A DNA stretch of 64,000 nt from Enterococcus malodoratus ATCC 43197. Its GTDB lineage: Bacteria > Bacillota > Bacilli > Lactobacillales > Enterococcaceae. Positions within the stretch are counted from its first letter, which is position 1; each line of letters begins with the position of its first letter. Below, piece by piece: positions 54,561 to 63,234 of the stretch. The stretch spans positions 1,031,636-1,095,635 of the forward strand of contig NZ_KE136481.1 of the NCBI RefSeq assembly GCF_000407185.1. The letters run 5' to 3'. The position numbers were made by a program, and so were the translations under genes. Under the pieces are notes generated by a model, which searched no databases, was not told where the DNA came from, and saw only the letters and a list, made by a program, of their open reading frames with translations.

Positions 54561-55613
54561 ATTGTCAAATTAAGTTAGACAAATCATCAATACTTACGTA
54601 ACTCAAAAATACTTCCAAAGGTGTTCGATAATCCAGTGATTTTCTAGGAATATTATTTCGTTTAGATGTGACAGATTGAATAAAAGATTCATCTACTGAA
54701 TTGAAATCCATAGATTTCAATAAACCATCTCTACGTAACAATCCGTTAGAATTCTCGTTTAGGCCTCTTTGAGACGGCGTTCCTGGATCAGCGAAATAAA
54801 TGGCAATATCATTGGCATTACTGATTTGTTTCCAATTTGAAAATTCCTTTCCACAATCAAAAGTGATGGATTTGAATAGATTTTTCGGTACAGATTCAAA
54901 CCAATGATTTAATTTTTTTTCAATATCAATCGCTTGTCTACCACACGGTTTCAATGTGATGATAACTTTTGATAATCGTTCAACTAAGGTAATTACAGCA
55001 CTTTTATGTTTCAGACCTACGATAGTGTCACCTTCAAGGTGACCAAACTCATTTGAGAATTGGCTATAATCTTTTTCACGTTCATGAATAGAGCGGCGGA
55101 AAGCTTGTTTTCCACGCCTTTCTTGATGTCCATTCGGTTTACGCTTGCCTTTCATCGGTAAGTCAGAAGGATTAAATAGCCCCTTTTTGAACATACGATA
55201 AATGGTACGAGCAGAACAACGAATAGGAAACGCTGCACGACCAACAATCACATCGGGTGTCCATCCTTGAACAACCTTTCTTTGAATATATTCTGATTGT
55301 TCCTCGGGTAAAACAAGCGGGCGTCTACCACAGTTTGATTTGTTTTTCTTATACTGTTGATAGTATTCTAAGGCTGATTTTCCTTGCTTGAAGAATAGGT
55401 ATACTTTATGGATCGTTTGTCTTGAACGATTCAAGCAATGCGCAGTTTTCGCAACAGATTGATTTATTTTGAAATAAGACTCTATCATTACAAGTTCATC
55501 CGTTGTAAGATGGGTATAGGTCATTTGTACTCACTCCTTATAATTCTTTGGTCAGAACTATTTTGAGTGTAGCACAAATGGCTTTTTTAGTTGTCTAGCT
55601 TAATTTTACAATC
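54561..55613 (-). mobile_element. IS30-family insertion sequence, complete
   Basis: About 1,053 bp with imperfect terminal inverted repeats: left end begins ATTGTCAAATTAAG-T-TAGAC (54561-) and the right end, read on the minus strand from 55613, begins ATTGTAAAATTAAG-C-TAGAC. One intact transposase gene fills it; its stop codon lies inside the left repeat. No target duplication is obvious. It sits between the methionine T-box and metY and directly abuts repeat copy E. Confidence 0.88.
54565..55524 (-). CDS. IS30-family transposase
   Basis: 319 residues. N-terminal helix-turn-helix (HLTTDELVMIESYFKINQSVAKTAHCLNRSRQTIHKV), and a DDE catalytic core with GHLEGDTIVG, SITFDCGKEF and the Glu of SQRGLNENSNGLLR. 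All key residues are intact, so it is probably active. Enterococcal IS30 elements of this size (IS6770/IS1062 type) are the likely relatives. Confidence 0.93.
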   Translation of the reverse strand: MTYTHLTTDELVMIESYFKINQSVAKTAHCLNRSRQTIHKVYLFFKQGKSALEYYQQYKKNKSNCGRRPLVLPEEQSEYIQRKVVQGWTPDVIVGRAAFPIRCSARTIYRMFKKGLFNPSDLPMKGKRKPNGHQERRGKQAFRRSIHEREKDYSQFSNEFGHLEGDTIVGLKHKSAVITLVERLSKVIITLKPCGRQAIDIEKKLNHWFESVPKNLFKSITFDCGKEFSNWKQISNANDIAIYFADPGTPSQRGLNENSNGLLRRDGLLKSMDFNSVDESFIQSVTSKRNNIPRKSLDYRTPLEVFLSYVSIDDLSNLI

Positions 55614-55617
55614 GGCG

Positions 55618-55699
55618 TTTTTCCAAAATCGAAAAATGAATTTGATTTTCGTCACGCATACGATTCCACTAACCTGCTAAAGCAGGAAGTGGAACTCGC
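55618..55699 (-). repeat. Intergenic repeat copy E
   Basis: TTTTTCC-N4-TCGAAAAATG head, GTCACGCATACGATTCCACTAA, stem CCTGCTAAAGCAGG, tail AAGTGGAACTCGC. It abuts the T-run of the Met T-box terminator on one side and the IS30 right end on the other. Central part is almost identical to copy D2. Confidence 0.8.
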
Positions 55700-55700
55700 A

Positions 55701-55935
55701 AAAAACTCCCGTCTTTTCACTTATGAAAGGACGGGAGTTCCGTGGTACCACCTTAGTTTATCAGCCTTTCGCAAGACTGATCTTTTGTCGTATTGTTACG
55801 AACTGCTGTAACGGGCATTCCCGTGTCTCAACGACAATCGCTCCGAGGCCATCTTCCAACTAATCGCTGCTGCTTCTTCTCAATTACCGAAGCTCTCTGT
55901 CAAGTCCGATTCGTTGTACTCTTCTCTTCAACGCA
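55701..55935 (-). promoter_or_regulatory. Methionine T-box riboswitch
   Basis: Minus-strand leader. The T-box bulge AAGGTGGTACCACGG is the complement of 55740-55754; the terminator stem is ACTCCCGTC (55705-55713) with GACGGGAGT (55730-55738), then T-run. Stem I shows an AGTA S-turn and GGAAGATGG, placing ATG (Met) as specifier. It begins two bases after the thrB stop and no promoter is evident, so it may work inside a hom-thrC-thrB-metY-metA transcript, letting transcription enter the met genes only when tRNA-Met is uncharged. Confidence 0.85.
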
Positions 55936-55936
55936 A

Positions 55937-56800
55937 CTAAAATATTTGCACGCCTTCTTTTTCGACGGAAAGCACATCGATCTCTGCTTCATGGTCGAAA
56001 GCTTTTAAGGCAGTAACTAATTTCTCTGTATTCTCTGGCGGGGTTAAAACCAAAACAGTCGGGCCTGCGCCACTTAAAAAACTGCCATAGCCCCCATAAG
56101 CTTTACAAAATTCTCGAATTTTTTTCAGATGCGGAACAAGATGCTGGCGATGGCTTTCATGTAAAATGTCTTTCTCCATCATTTTTCCAGCTAATGGCAA
56201 GTTGCCATTCAAAACCGCCGCTATCATCACATTGCCGATCGAACTGGCCTTTACTGCATCGCGGTACGACATTTCTTTCGGCAAGACAGCGCGACTTTCT
56301 GAAGTTAATAGTTCATGGTTTGGAATGAACGCAATCACATCACAATCAGGAAACGTATGCTTCACGAAGTTCACTTCATTGTTATTGTAGCTTGCCACCA
56401 CAAAATCACCACAAATCGCTGGCGCAACATTGTCAGGGTGTCCTTCGATTTTTGTTGCATACGACACTTTCTTTTGTGGCGTCATTCCTAGATTTCCCAA
56501 ACGATTGGCCAATTCAATCCCTGCCACTACGACAGATGAGCTGCTTCCGAGCCCGCGAGCGATTGGAATGTCTGAAGTCATCGTGATTTGATGCGGTGTT
56601 AAATTCGGTGCCAAATCTAAAGCCGTTTGAATCAACAAATTCTTTTCATCCGAAGGAATATTGCTGCCTAGTTGATGTTTGATTTGCCATTTTTGTGTTT
56701 CTGGTCCTATATCAATCGTTAAGTACTGGGATAACGCAATCCCGCACGAATCAAATCCAGGACCTAAATTGGCGCTAGTTGCTGGGACGCGGATTTTCAT
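55937..56800 (-). CDS. thrB: Homoserine kinase
   Basis: 287 residues, GHMP kinase. [18 protein letters not shown] start, ATP loop [14 protein letters not shown] near 86, and [11 protein letters not shown] near the end. Phosphorylates homoserine toward threonine. Start overlaps the thrC stop by four bases. Confidence 0.96.
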   Translation of the reverse strand: MKIRVPATSANLGPGFDSCGIALSQYLTIDIGPETQKWQIKHQLGSNIPSDEKNLLIQTALDLAPNLTPHQITMTSDIPIARGLGSSSSVVVAGIELANRLGNLGMTPQKKVSYATKIEGHPDNVAPAICGDFVVASYNNNEVNFVKHTFPDCDVIAFIPNHELLTSESRAVLPKEMSYRDAVKASSIGNVMIAAVLNGNLPLAGKMMEKDILHESHRQHLVPHLKKIREFCKAYGGYGSFLSGAGPTVLVLTPPENTEKLVTALKAFDHEAEIDVLSVEKEGVQIF

Positions 56801-57855
56801 AGAGACGCCACTCCTTCACGTAAGTGTCGGCGCATATCCTCCAAATCACTCATCTTGTTGATCTTAATATCTGTTTCATTAATTGCTGTATCAGGATCTT
56901 TCAATCCATTTCCGGTAAAAACTGTAACAACTGTTTCACCCGGTTTGATACGGCCATTTTCCACATGTTGGATAACTCCCGCTAAAGAAGCGGCTGAGCC
57001 AGGTTCAACAAAGACACCTTCTTGAGCGGCAACTTTACGATACGCATTCAAGATTTCTTCATCTGTCACCGAATCAATGTATCCATTCGATTCATCACGG
57101 GCAGCTTCAGCCAATTTCCAGCTTGCTGGATTTCCGATGCGGATAGCTGTGGCAACAGTTTCCGGTTCTTCAATGACTTCACCCTTCACAATCGCAGCTG
57201 CTCCTTCGGCCTCGAAGCCGTGCATGCGCGGTAAATCAGTTCCTTTTTTCTCGTGCCATTCTTTGAAGCCTTTCCAATAAGCGGAGATATTTCCCGCGTT
57301 ACCGACAGGGATCGCTAAAACATCGGGCGCTTTTTCTAATTGTTCACAAATTTCAAAGGCCGCTGTTTTTTGCCCTTCTAATCGATACGGATTTACTGAG
57401 TTTACTAAAGCTACTGCTTCAGTCTCTGCAATGTCACGAACTGCTTTTAACGCCTCATCAAAGTTTCCTGGGATCGAAATAATGTCCGCCCCATAAGCAA
57501 TGGCTTGAGCCAGTTTACCCATTGCGATTTTTCCATCAGGGATCACGACATATGCTTTGATCCCAGCACGCGTTGCGTAGGCAGCCGCAGCCGCACTCGT
57601 ATTACCAGTTGATGCACAAATAATTGCTTTCGCACCGTCCTCTACAGCTTTCGCAACAGCCATGACCATTCCGCGGTCTTTGAAAGAACCGGTCGGATTC
57701 AGGCCTTCATATTTTCCATACAGGTTAATGCCTAACTCTTTAGATAAATTTTTCAAGGGAATCAACGGTGTATTACCTTCAGCTAAAGCAATCTGAGGTG
57801 TTTTTTCAGTGATTGGCAAATATTCTTGATATTGTTTTAATAATCCTTCGTACAT
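56797..57855 (-). CDS. thrC: Threonine synthase
   Basis: 352 residues. PLP Lys in [15 protein letters not shown], glycine-rich loop [14 protein letters not shown], and a C-terminal [12 protein letters not shown]. Converts O-phosphohomoserine to threonine. Two bases after the hom stop. Confidence 0.96.
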   Translation of the reverse strand: MYEGLLKQYQEYLPITEKTPQIALAEGNTPLIPLKNLSKELGINLYGKYEGLNPTGSFKDRGMVMAVAKAVEDGAKAIICASTGNTSAAAAAYATRAGIKAYVVIPDGKIAMGKLAQAIAYGADIISIPGNFDEALKAVRDIAETEAVALVNSVNPYRLEGQKTAAFEICEQLEKAPDVLAIPVGNAGNISAYWKGFKEWHEKKGTDLPRMHGFEAEGAAAIVKGEVIEEPETVATAIRIGNPASWKLAEAARDESNGYIDSVTDEEILNAYRKVAAQEGVFVEPGSAASLAGVIQHVENGRIKPGETVVTVFTGNGLKDPDTAINETDIKINKMSDLEDMRRHLREGVASL

Positions 57856-57857
57856 GT

Positions 57858-59147
57858 TTATTCCCCCATAACTTTCATCAATGACAATAATTTATAACTA
57901 GTCTTTTCTTTGATTTCTTGTTGGATTGTCGCCATCTTCGTTTCCGATGTTTCATGTGTGATCAAGACCACTCGTGCGCTCTCACCATCACCCTTTTCTT
58001 GAACCACTTGTTCAAACCCAACTTTTGTTTGAGTCATGATTTCAGCGAGTTTCAAAAATTGACCTGGTTCATCCGGCATTTCTAATGACAAGAAATATTT
58101 GCTGATATTGTCCTCTGGAGATGTCAGCTTTGTTGGTTGAGTGTATCCAGTAAAGCGATGACCGACCGTATTCTTCTTCATCTTGTTGACGATCGTCATT
58201 AGATCCGCTACGATGCTTGTCGCTGTAGGACGTGCACCTGCACCTGGCCCATAATACATCGATTCACCAATACCTGAGCTTTTAACAAAAACAGCATTCA
58301 TTTCATTATGAATTGATGCTAGTGGATGCTCGTGGGGAACTAAGATTGGACCAACTTCTACCGAAATCGTATCGTCCTTCTTAACTGTAGAGCCGATTAG
58401 TTTTACAGTGTACCCAAGCTGATCAGCTATTGTCACATCTTCACCTGCTAATCCACGAATTCCTTTGATCTTGACTTGGTCCATCGTGATGGACATTCCA
58501 AAAGCGAACTTACTTAAAATGACCATCTTATAAGCCGCGTCAATTCCGTCAACATCATTTGTCGGATCACTTTCCGCAAAGCCTAGTTCTTGAGCTTCTT
58601 TCAGGGTTTCATCGTATGTCCGATGTTCCTGCACCATTTTGGTTAACATGTAATTTGTCGTTCCGTTGACGATTCCCAAAACTTCGGTAATATCATCTGC
58701 CGCTAAACTATTAGCAATCGTTCGTAAAATCGGAATACCGCCCGCCACGCTGGCTTCGTAATACAAATTGCGTTGCTGCTCACGTGCCAGATTGACTAGT
58801 TCACTGCCATGCTGCGCCAATAAATCTTTGTTCGCAGTCACCACATTTTTACCTGCCATTAACGCTTTTTTGATAAACGTTTTAGCCGGTTCGATCCGCC
58901 CCATCACTTCTACAACGATTGAGATCTCTGGGTCATTTAAAATTGCATCTAACTCTGTGACTAAGTCCAAATTATATTTTTCTGCTATTGCACTTTTATC
59001 TTCCTCTGGTCGGATCAATGCTTTCGTAACAACCAAGGGACCGCCAATACTTTTTTCAATTTTATCTTGATGATCTGTTAAAATTTCTAAAACACCGGTA
59101 CCTACTACACCTAAACCTAATAGACCCACCTTGACTGCTTTTTCCAT
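57858..59147 (-). CDS. hom: Homoserine dehydrogenase with ACT domain
   Basis: 429 residues. Rossmann [34 protein letters not shown], catalytic Lys in [25 protein letters not shown], and a C-terminal ACT domain (about 350-425) likely for threonine feedback. Provides homoserine for both Thr and Met branches. GGAGGCGG precedes ATG. Confidence 0.96.
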   Translation of the reverse strand: MEKAVKVGLLGLGVVGTGVLEILTDHQDKIEKSIGGPLVVTKALIRPEEDKSAIAEKYNLDLVTELDAILNDPEISIVVEVMGRIEPAKTFIKKALMAGKNVVTANKDLLAQHGSELVNLAREQQRNLYYEASVAGGIPILRTIANSLAADDITEVLGIVNGTTNYMLTKMVQEHRTYDETLKEAQELGFAESDPTNDVDGIDAAYKMVILSKFAFGMSITMDQVKIKGIRGLAGEDVTIADQLGYTVKLIGSTVKKDDTISVEVGPILVPHEHPLASIHNEMNAVFVKSSGIGESMYYGPGAGARPTATSIVADLMTIVNKMKKNTVGHRFTGYTQPTKLTSPEDNISKYFLSLEMPDEPGQFLKLAEIMTQTKVGFEQVVQEKGDGESARVVLITHETSETKMATIQQEIKEKTSYKLLSLMKVMGE

Positions 59148-59213
59148 AATCCGCCTCCAGTAAATTACATTCGTATTAAAACTAATTTCATCATATTCTA
59201 ATAGTTAGCTATC

Positions 59214-59222
59214 AGTATAACA
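59214..59222 (-). promoter_or_regulatory. Extended -10 promoter of hom
   Basis: On the minus strand TGTTATACT (TATACT 59214-59219 with TG at 59221-59222), about 67 bp before the hom start. No good -35. Confidence 0.5.
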
Positions 59223-59232
59223 AAATTTCTGT

Positions 59233-59268
59233 AAAAAAAAAGAGCTTTTCCAAAAAATTTGGAAAAGC
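59233..59268 (-). terminator. Terminator after the ArsR gene
   Basis: GCTTTTCCAAA (59244-59254) and TTTGGAAAAGC (59258-59268), then a nine-T run on the minus strand. Confidence 0.9.
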
Positions 59269-59274
59269 CGCTTT

Positions 59275-59562
59275 TTATTGGTGCAAGACATGACGGAAGG
59301 TTTGCTCCAAAACATCTAGAACATGTTGATCGTCTAAACTATAGAGCATCGCCTTCCCGTCACGACGTGCTTTGACTAAGCGGTTGTCACGCAATAATTT
59401 TAATTGATGAGAAACGGCCGATTGTTCCATCGCTAATGTGTCGCTAATTGCTGACACATTACGTTCCCCTTCTTTTAGAAACATCAAAATTTTTAAACGT
59501 GTCGGGTCACTCAAGATTTTAAAAAATTGACTGACCGCTTGAAATTCCTCGTGTTCCTTCAT
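59275..59562 (-). CDS. ArsR/SmtB-family metal sensor, CzrA-like
   Basis: 95 residues. HTH NVSAISDTLAMEQSAVSHQLKLLRDNRLV. The last helix reads DQHVLDVLEQTFRHVLH, exactly the D-x-H-x10-H-x2-H pattern of the alpha-5 zinc/cobalt site in CzrA. It is therefore expected to leave DNA on binding Zn or Co. No metal exporter is adjacent; it follows pgcA by 13 bp and probably shares its transcript. Confidence 0.88.
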   Translation of the reverse strand: MKEHEEFQAVSQFFKILSDPTRLKILMFLKEGERNVSAISDTLAMEQSAVSHQLKLLRDNRLVKARRDGKAMLYSLDDQHVLDVLEQTFRHVLHQ

Positions 59563-59575
59563 TTATAGCCCTCAT

Positions 59576-61300
59576 TTACTCGGCAATTTTACGGATCGCT
59601 TCTTCATATGTCGCAATTTTTTCTGCGGCAGCAGCATGAGAATCGCCTTTCACACCGATATAGAATTTGATTTTTGGTTCTGTCCCAGAAGGTCGAATGG
59701 CTAACCATGTTTCATCAGCTAACGTATATTTCAACACATCTGAAGCCGGCATATCGATCGCTTTTTCGGTTCCTTCAGCATCAATTGATTTAGAGGTCTT
59801 AAAGTCTTCGGTCAAAGTAACGGCTACATCCGCAAACGCTTTTGGCGCTTCCTTGCGCAGGTTGCCCATGATCGTCTTGATCTCTTCTGCGCCTTTTTCA
59901 CCGCTCAAGGTAACTGAGATGGTTTTTTCAGCATAGTAACCGTACTCTTCAAGAATATCTTGCAAACCATCATACAATGTTTTGCCTTGTTTCTTGTAGT
60001 AGGCTGCAACTTCTGCTAATAAAACTAGCGCTTGGATCGCATCTTTGTCACGAACAAAAGATTTGATCAAATAGCCATAACTTTCTTCAAAACCAAACAT
60101 GAATGTTTGTGAATGGTCATCCTCGTATTGTTGAATTTTTTCAGCGATAAATTTGAATCCAGTCAATACATCAACCATCTTCACGTCATAAGAACTTGCA
60201 ATCGTCGTAGCCAATTCGCTTGATACGATTGATTTTAACACAACTGCATTAGCAGGCAATGTTCCCGCTTGTTTATGTGCTTCCAAAATGTAACGAATCA
60301 TGATGGCACCGATTTGATTTCCGGTCAATACTTCATAGCGCCCGTCTGGTAAACGAACAGCCGCACCCAAACGATCGGCATCAGGATCAGTAGCAATCAA
60401 CAAATCTGCTCCTTCTTGTTCGCCTAGTTTAATAGCATATTCAAAAGCAGAATGTTCTTCTGGATTTGGTGATTTTACAGTTGAAAAGTCTGGATCAGCA
60501 ATTGCTTGTTCAGGTACAAGAACAAATTTTTCGAAACCAGCTTGTTTCAAAGCTTTTTCGCCTAACATTTTACCTGTACCGTGTAATGGTGTGTAAACTA
60601 ATTTTAGCTCTTTTCCCATTTCATTGATCAAGTCTTGATTGATTGTTACAGCTTTAATTTCTTTCAAATACTCCGAATCAACTTCGTCGCCAATAATATT
60701 GATCAATCCGCTGTGTTCCACTTCTTCATCGGATAAAACTTCAACCTCTAAAGGATTTTCCACATCGCGTACGAACTTCGTTAATGCATCTGCATCTTCT
60801 GGCGGCATTTGCCCGCCATCTTCGCCGTATACTTTATAACCGTTATATTCCGCTGGATTGTGAGAAGCCGTAATCATAATTCCTGTGAAGGCATTTTCAA
60901 AACGAACGGCAAACGATAATTCAGGAGTCGGACGTAAACTCTCGAATACAAATGAAGGAATATCATGTTTCGCCAAAGTTTTCGCAGCTTCCATCGCAAA
61001 TTCTGGTGACATATGTCGTGAATCATATGCAATCGCTACTCCACGACGCTTAGTTTCTGGATCTTGTGTGTCCATGAAGCGAGCCAATCCTTCTGTCGCT
61101 TGACGAATGGTGAAAATATTCATCCGGTTGACACCAGGCCCTAAAACTCCGCGCATACCTGCTGTTCCAAATTCTAATTGTTTATAAAACGCATCCTTTT
61201 TCAACTCTGGGTCTTTGCCTAAGTCTTCTAATTCTTTACGCATTTTTTCATCTAATTTATCTGAATCAATCCATTGTTCATAAACTTGTTCCCAAGACAT
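59576..61300 (-). CDS. pgcA: Alpha-phosphoglucomutase / phosphomannomutase
   Basis: 574 residues from ATG 61300 (GAGGTG ahead). Active-site Ser in GIMITASHNPAEYNGYK, metal loop ATDPDADRLG, sugar loop FGFEESYGYL and phosphate site RPSGTEPKIKFY. Interconverts glucose 6- and 1-phosphate for UDP-glucose and envelope sugars. A 47-codon upstream extension is unsupported. Confidence 0.95.
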   Translation of the reverse strand: MSWEQVYEQWIDSDKLDEKMRKELEDLGKDPELKKDAFYKQLEFGTAGMRGVLGPGVNRMNIFTIRQATEGLARFMDTQDPETKRRGVAIAYDSRHMSPEFAMEAAKTLAKHDIPSFVFESLRPTPELSFAVRFENAFTGIMITASHNPAEYNGYKVYGEDGGQMPPEDADALTKFVRDVENPLEVEVLSDEEVEHSGLINIIGDEVDSEYLKEIKAVTINQDLINEMGKELKLVYTPLHGTGKMLGEKALKQAGFEKFVLVPEQAIADPDFSTVKSPNPEEHSAFEYAIKLGEQEGADLLIATDPDADRLGAAVRLPDGRYEVLTGNQIGAIMIRYILEAHKQAGTLPANAVVLKSIVSSELATTIASSYDVKMVDVLTGFKFIAEKIQQYEDDHSQTFMFGFEESYGYLIKSFVRDKDAIQALVLLAEVAAYYKKQGKTLYDGLQDILEEYGYYAEKTISVTLSGEKGAEEIKTIMGNLRKEAPKAFADVAVTLTEDFKTSKSIDAEGTEKAIDMPASDVLKYTLADETWLAIRPSGTEPKIKFYIGVKGDSHAAAAEKIATYEEAIRKIAE

Positions 61301-61444
61301 GAAACACACCTCTTTCAATATTTTCTTACCATTTAAGTATACCATTACTGTTATATTCAGCAAAGAAAACTTGTACCTGATTCGCTTCTCAAAAAAAGAG
61401 GACGATATTTTTTCCTTGATCAGGATGGATTTTTCCACCAAATA

Positions 61445-61518
61445 GAAAACTCACGAGTATGGGGCGCTTAACAGTAAAAAACGCTATAGGTTCAAATAAA
61501 CTGCGCAAAGTATAGCTG
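61445..61518 (-). repeat. Degenerate intergenic repeat copy J
   Basis: TCACGAGTATG (from 61451) recalls TCACGCATACG of the family; CTATA (61484-61488) is answered by TATAG (61511-61515) in CTGCGCAAAGTATAGCTG, the tail form, which runs into the trxB terminator A-run. Assigned by layout as much as sequence. Confidence 0.4.
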
Positions 61519-61547
61519 AAAAAAAGGAAGACAATCTCTGTCTTCCT
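61519..61547 (-). terminator. Terminator after trxB
   Basis: AGGAAGACA (61525-61533) and TGTCTTCCT (61539-61547), followed by seven T on the minus strand. Confidence 0.88.
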
Positions 61548-61554
61548 CAAAATG

Positions 61555-62469
61555 CTAGTTTTGTTCTTCAATATATTTATACACTTGCTGACCTGCGATT
61601 CCGCCTTCACCAACTGCTGTAGTAATTTGGCGCAAGTCTTTTTCCCGTGCATCACCAATAGCAAAGACACCAGGAATTTTTGTTTTCATTTCATAATCGG
61701 TTTCAATCCAACCGGCAGCATTTGTGATTCCGCTGTTTTTAAATGGTTCCGTCAATGGTTCTAGACCAACATAGATAAATGCTCCGTCCGCTGGTTCCGT
61801 GTGAACTTCCCCTGTATTGACGTTGCGAATCTTCGCGCCTGTCACGACCATTTCATTTCCAACGATCTCATCAACAACACTATCCCAGATAAATGAAATT
61901 TTTTCATTTGCAAATGCACGATCTTGGATAATTTTTTGTGCCCGCAATTCATCACGACGATGAACGATCACAACTTCAGAAGCAAAACGAGTTAAATAGA
62001 TCGCTTCTTCTACCGCTGAATCACCGCCGCCGACAACGATCAAGCGTTTATTGCGGAAAAAGGCGCCATCACAAACCGCACAATAAGATACTCCGCGCCC
62101 TGCAAACGATTCTTCACCTGGTACGCCTAGTTTACGATGGACACAGCCCGTCGCAACGATAATTGTTTTAGCTTGGTAACTTTTATCTTCCGTAATGACT
62201 TCTTTATAATCTCCATGATCCTTAATATCTTGAACAATTCCATATGCATTTTCAGTACCGAATTTGGTGACACCATCATACATTTTCATCGCAAGTTCTG
62301 GACCCATAATTGATTCAAACCCTGGATAATTTTCTACCTCGGCAGTATTGTTCATTTGTCCGCCGGGTGCGCCACGTTCGATCAAGAGAACTTTCAAATT
62401 TGATCGTGAAGCATATAAGGCAGCGGTCATCCCTGCTGGACCCGCGCCGATAATTATTACATCATACAT
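61555..62469 (-). CDS. trxB: Thioredoxin reductase
   Basis: 304 residues. FAD loop GAGPAGMTAALYAS, redox CAVC in SYCAVCDGAFFRNK near residue 135, NADPH loop VVGGGDSAVEEAIYL, and FAIGDAREKDLRQITTAVGEG. Reduces thioredoxin with NADPH. Confidence 0.96.
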   Translation of the reverse strand: MYDVIIIGAGPAGMTAALYASRSNLKVLLIERGAPGGQMNNTAEVENYPGFESIMGPELAMKMYDGVTKFGTENAYGIVQDIKDHGDYKEVITEDKSYQAKTIIVATGCVHRKLGVPGEESFAGRGVSYCAVCDGAFFRNKRLIVVGGGDSAVEEAIYLTRFASEVVIVHRRDELRAQKIIQDRAFANEKISFIWDSVVDEIVGNEMVVTGAKIRNVNTGEVHTEPADGAFIYVGLEPLTEPFKNSGITNAAGWIETDYEMKTKIPGVFAIGDAREKDLRQITTAVGEGGIAGQQVYKYIEEQN

Positions 62470-62579
62470 TCAGACATTCCCCCATTCGGCTTTACTTTAC
62501 ATCCAAGAATTTATTCTGTCGACAAATCTGCTTACTAATTGTCAGTTTTGCAAATTCGCAGCTAACTCAGTAATAAGGA

Positions 62580-62684
62580 AATTCATTTTCGTACGCATAT
62601 CTTTCTGCTAGACATCACACTTCAGGTATTTATTTTAATTACTAACAAACTTCGAGCTTTAATACTGCGAAAAGCAGAACAGAC
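62580..62684 (-). repeat. Intergenic repeat copy F
   Basis: AATTCATTTTCGTACGCATATCTTTCTGCT, then CTGCGAAAAGCAGAACAGAC (62665-62684) answering CTGCT. The second half of the head hairpin is missing, as in copy C'. The tail ends at the A-run before the next hairpin. Confidence 0.6.
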
Positions 62685-62720
62685 AAAAAGAAGGGCAATC
62701 ATCCTGCGACGATTGTCCTT
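62685..62720 (-). terminator. Terminator after the YneF-type gene
   Basis: AAGGGCAATC (62691-62700) and GATTGTCCTT (62711-62720) with one imperfect pair; T-run follows on the minus strand. Confidence 0.7.
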
Positions 62721-62726
62721 TCTAGA

Positions 62727-62951
62727 TTATTGTTGGTTTTTCATTTGCTGCATCATTTGACGAACTTTTTTCTCTGAAGGTTTTTGCCCCATCGACATCA
62801 TCATTTGACGTAACATATCCTCGTTGATTGGAGGATTCTTTTTGAAATAGTCTTGCATATATTTACGAGCTAAGAAGAAACCGCCGACAGCACCTAATAG
62901 TGCAGCGATTACTGCGATCAATACTACGATTCCAGTTGATACCATTTTCAC
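62727..62951 (-). CDS. YneF/UPF0154 family small membrane protein
   Basis: 74 residues. One N-terminal membrane helix ([25 protein letters not shown]), then [32 protein letters not shown], the conserved family pattern. Function unknown. GGAGCGG precedes the ATG. Confidence 0.92.
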   Translation of the reverse strand: MKMVSTGIVVLIAVIAALLGAVGGFFLARKYMQDYFKKNPPINEDMLRQMMMSMGQKPSEKKVRQMMQQMKNQQ

Positions 62952-63234
62952 CGCTCCTTTCCTGACACATTCTTATACATTTTACTAAAAGTTCCTATAA
63001 AAGAAAAGACGTTTTAAAGAAACTTCAAAACCTAATGCGAAATTCTTAGTTGATTCCTGTCAATTGCCCCAGAAAGCCCCTTTTTTATCTTCGACTAAAA
63101 AAATTTCTAGTCTATATGTATGTTTTTATCAAAAATTTTCAATCATTTATAAATAATTGATGAATTATTGATTAGAATATGATAAAATGCAAAACAATAT
63201 CTTCCTCACTGGTGGCTAGTGAAGAGGTGCAAGC

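Noticed and set aside
54556-55618. Target-site duplication of the IS30 element
   Set aside because: Flanking bases (CTTA on the left, CGGCG on the right) do not match; none can be shown.
63206-63230. TCACT/AGTGA hairpin next to the proB ribosome site
   Set aside because: Five-base stem only; extension fails to pair, so regulation cannot be claimed.
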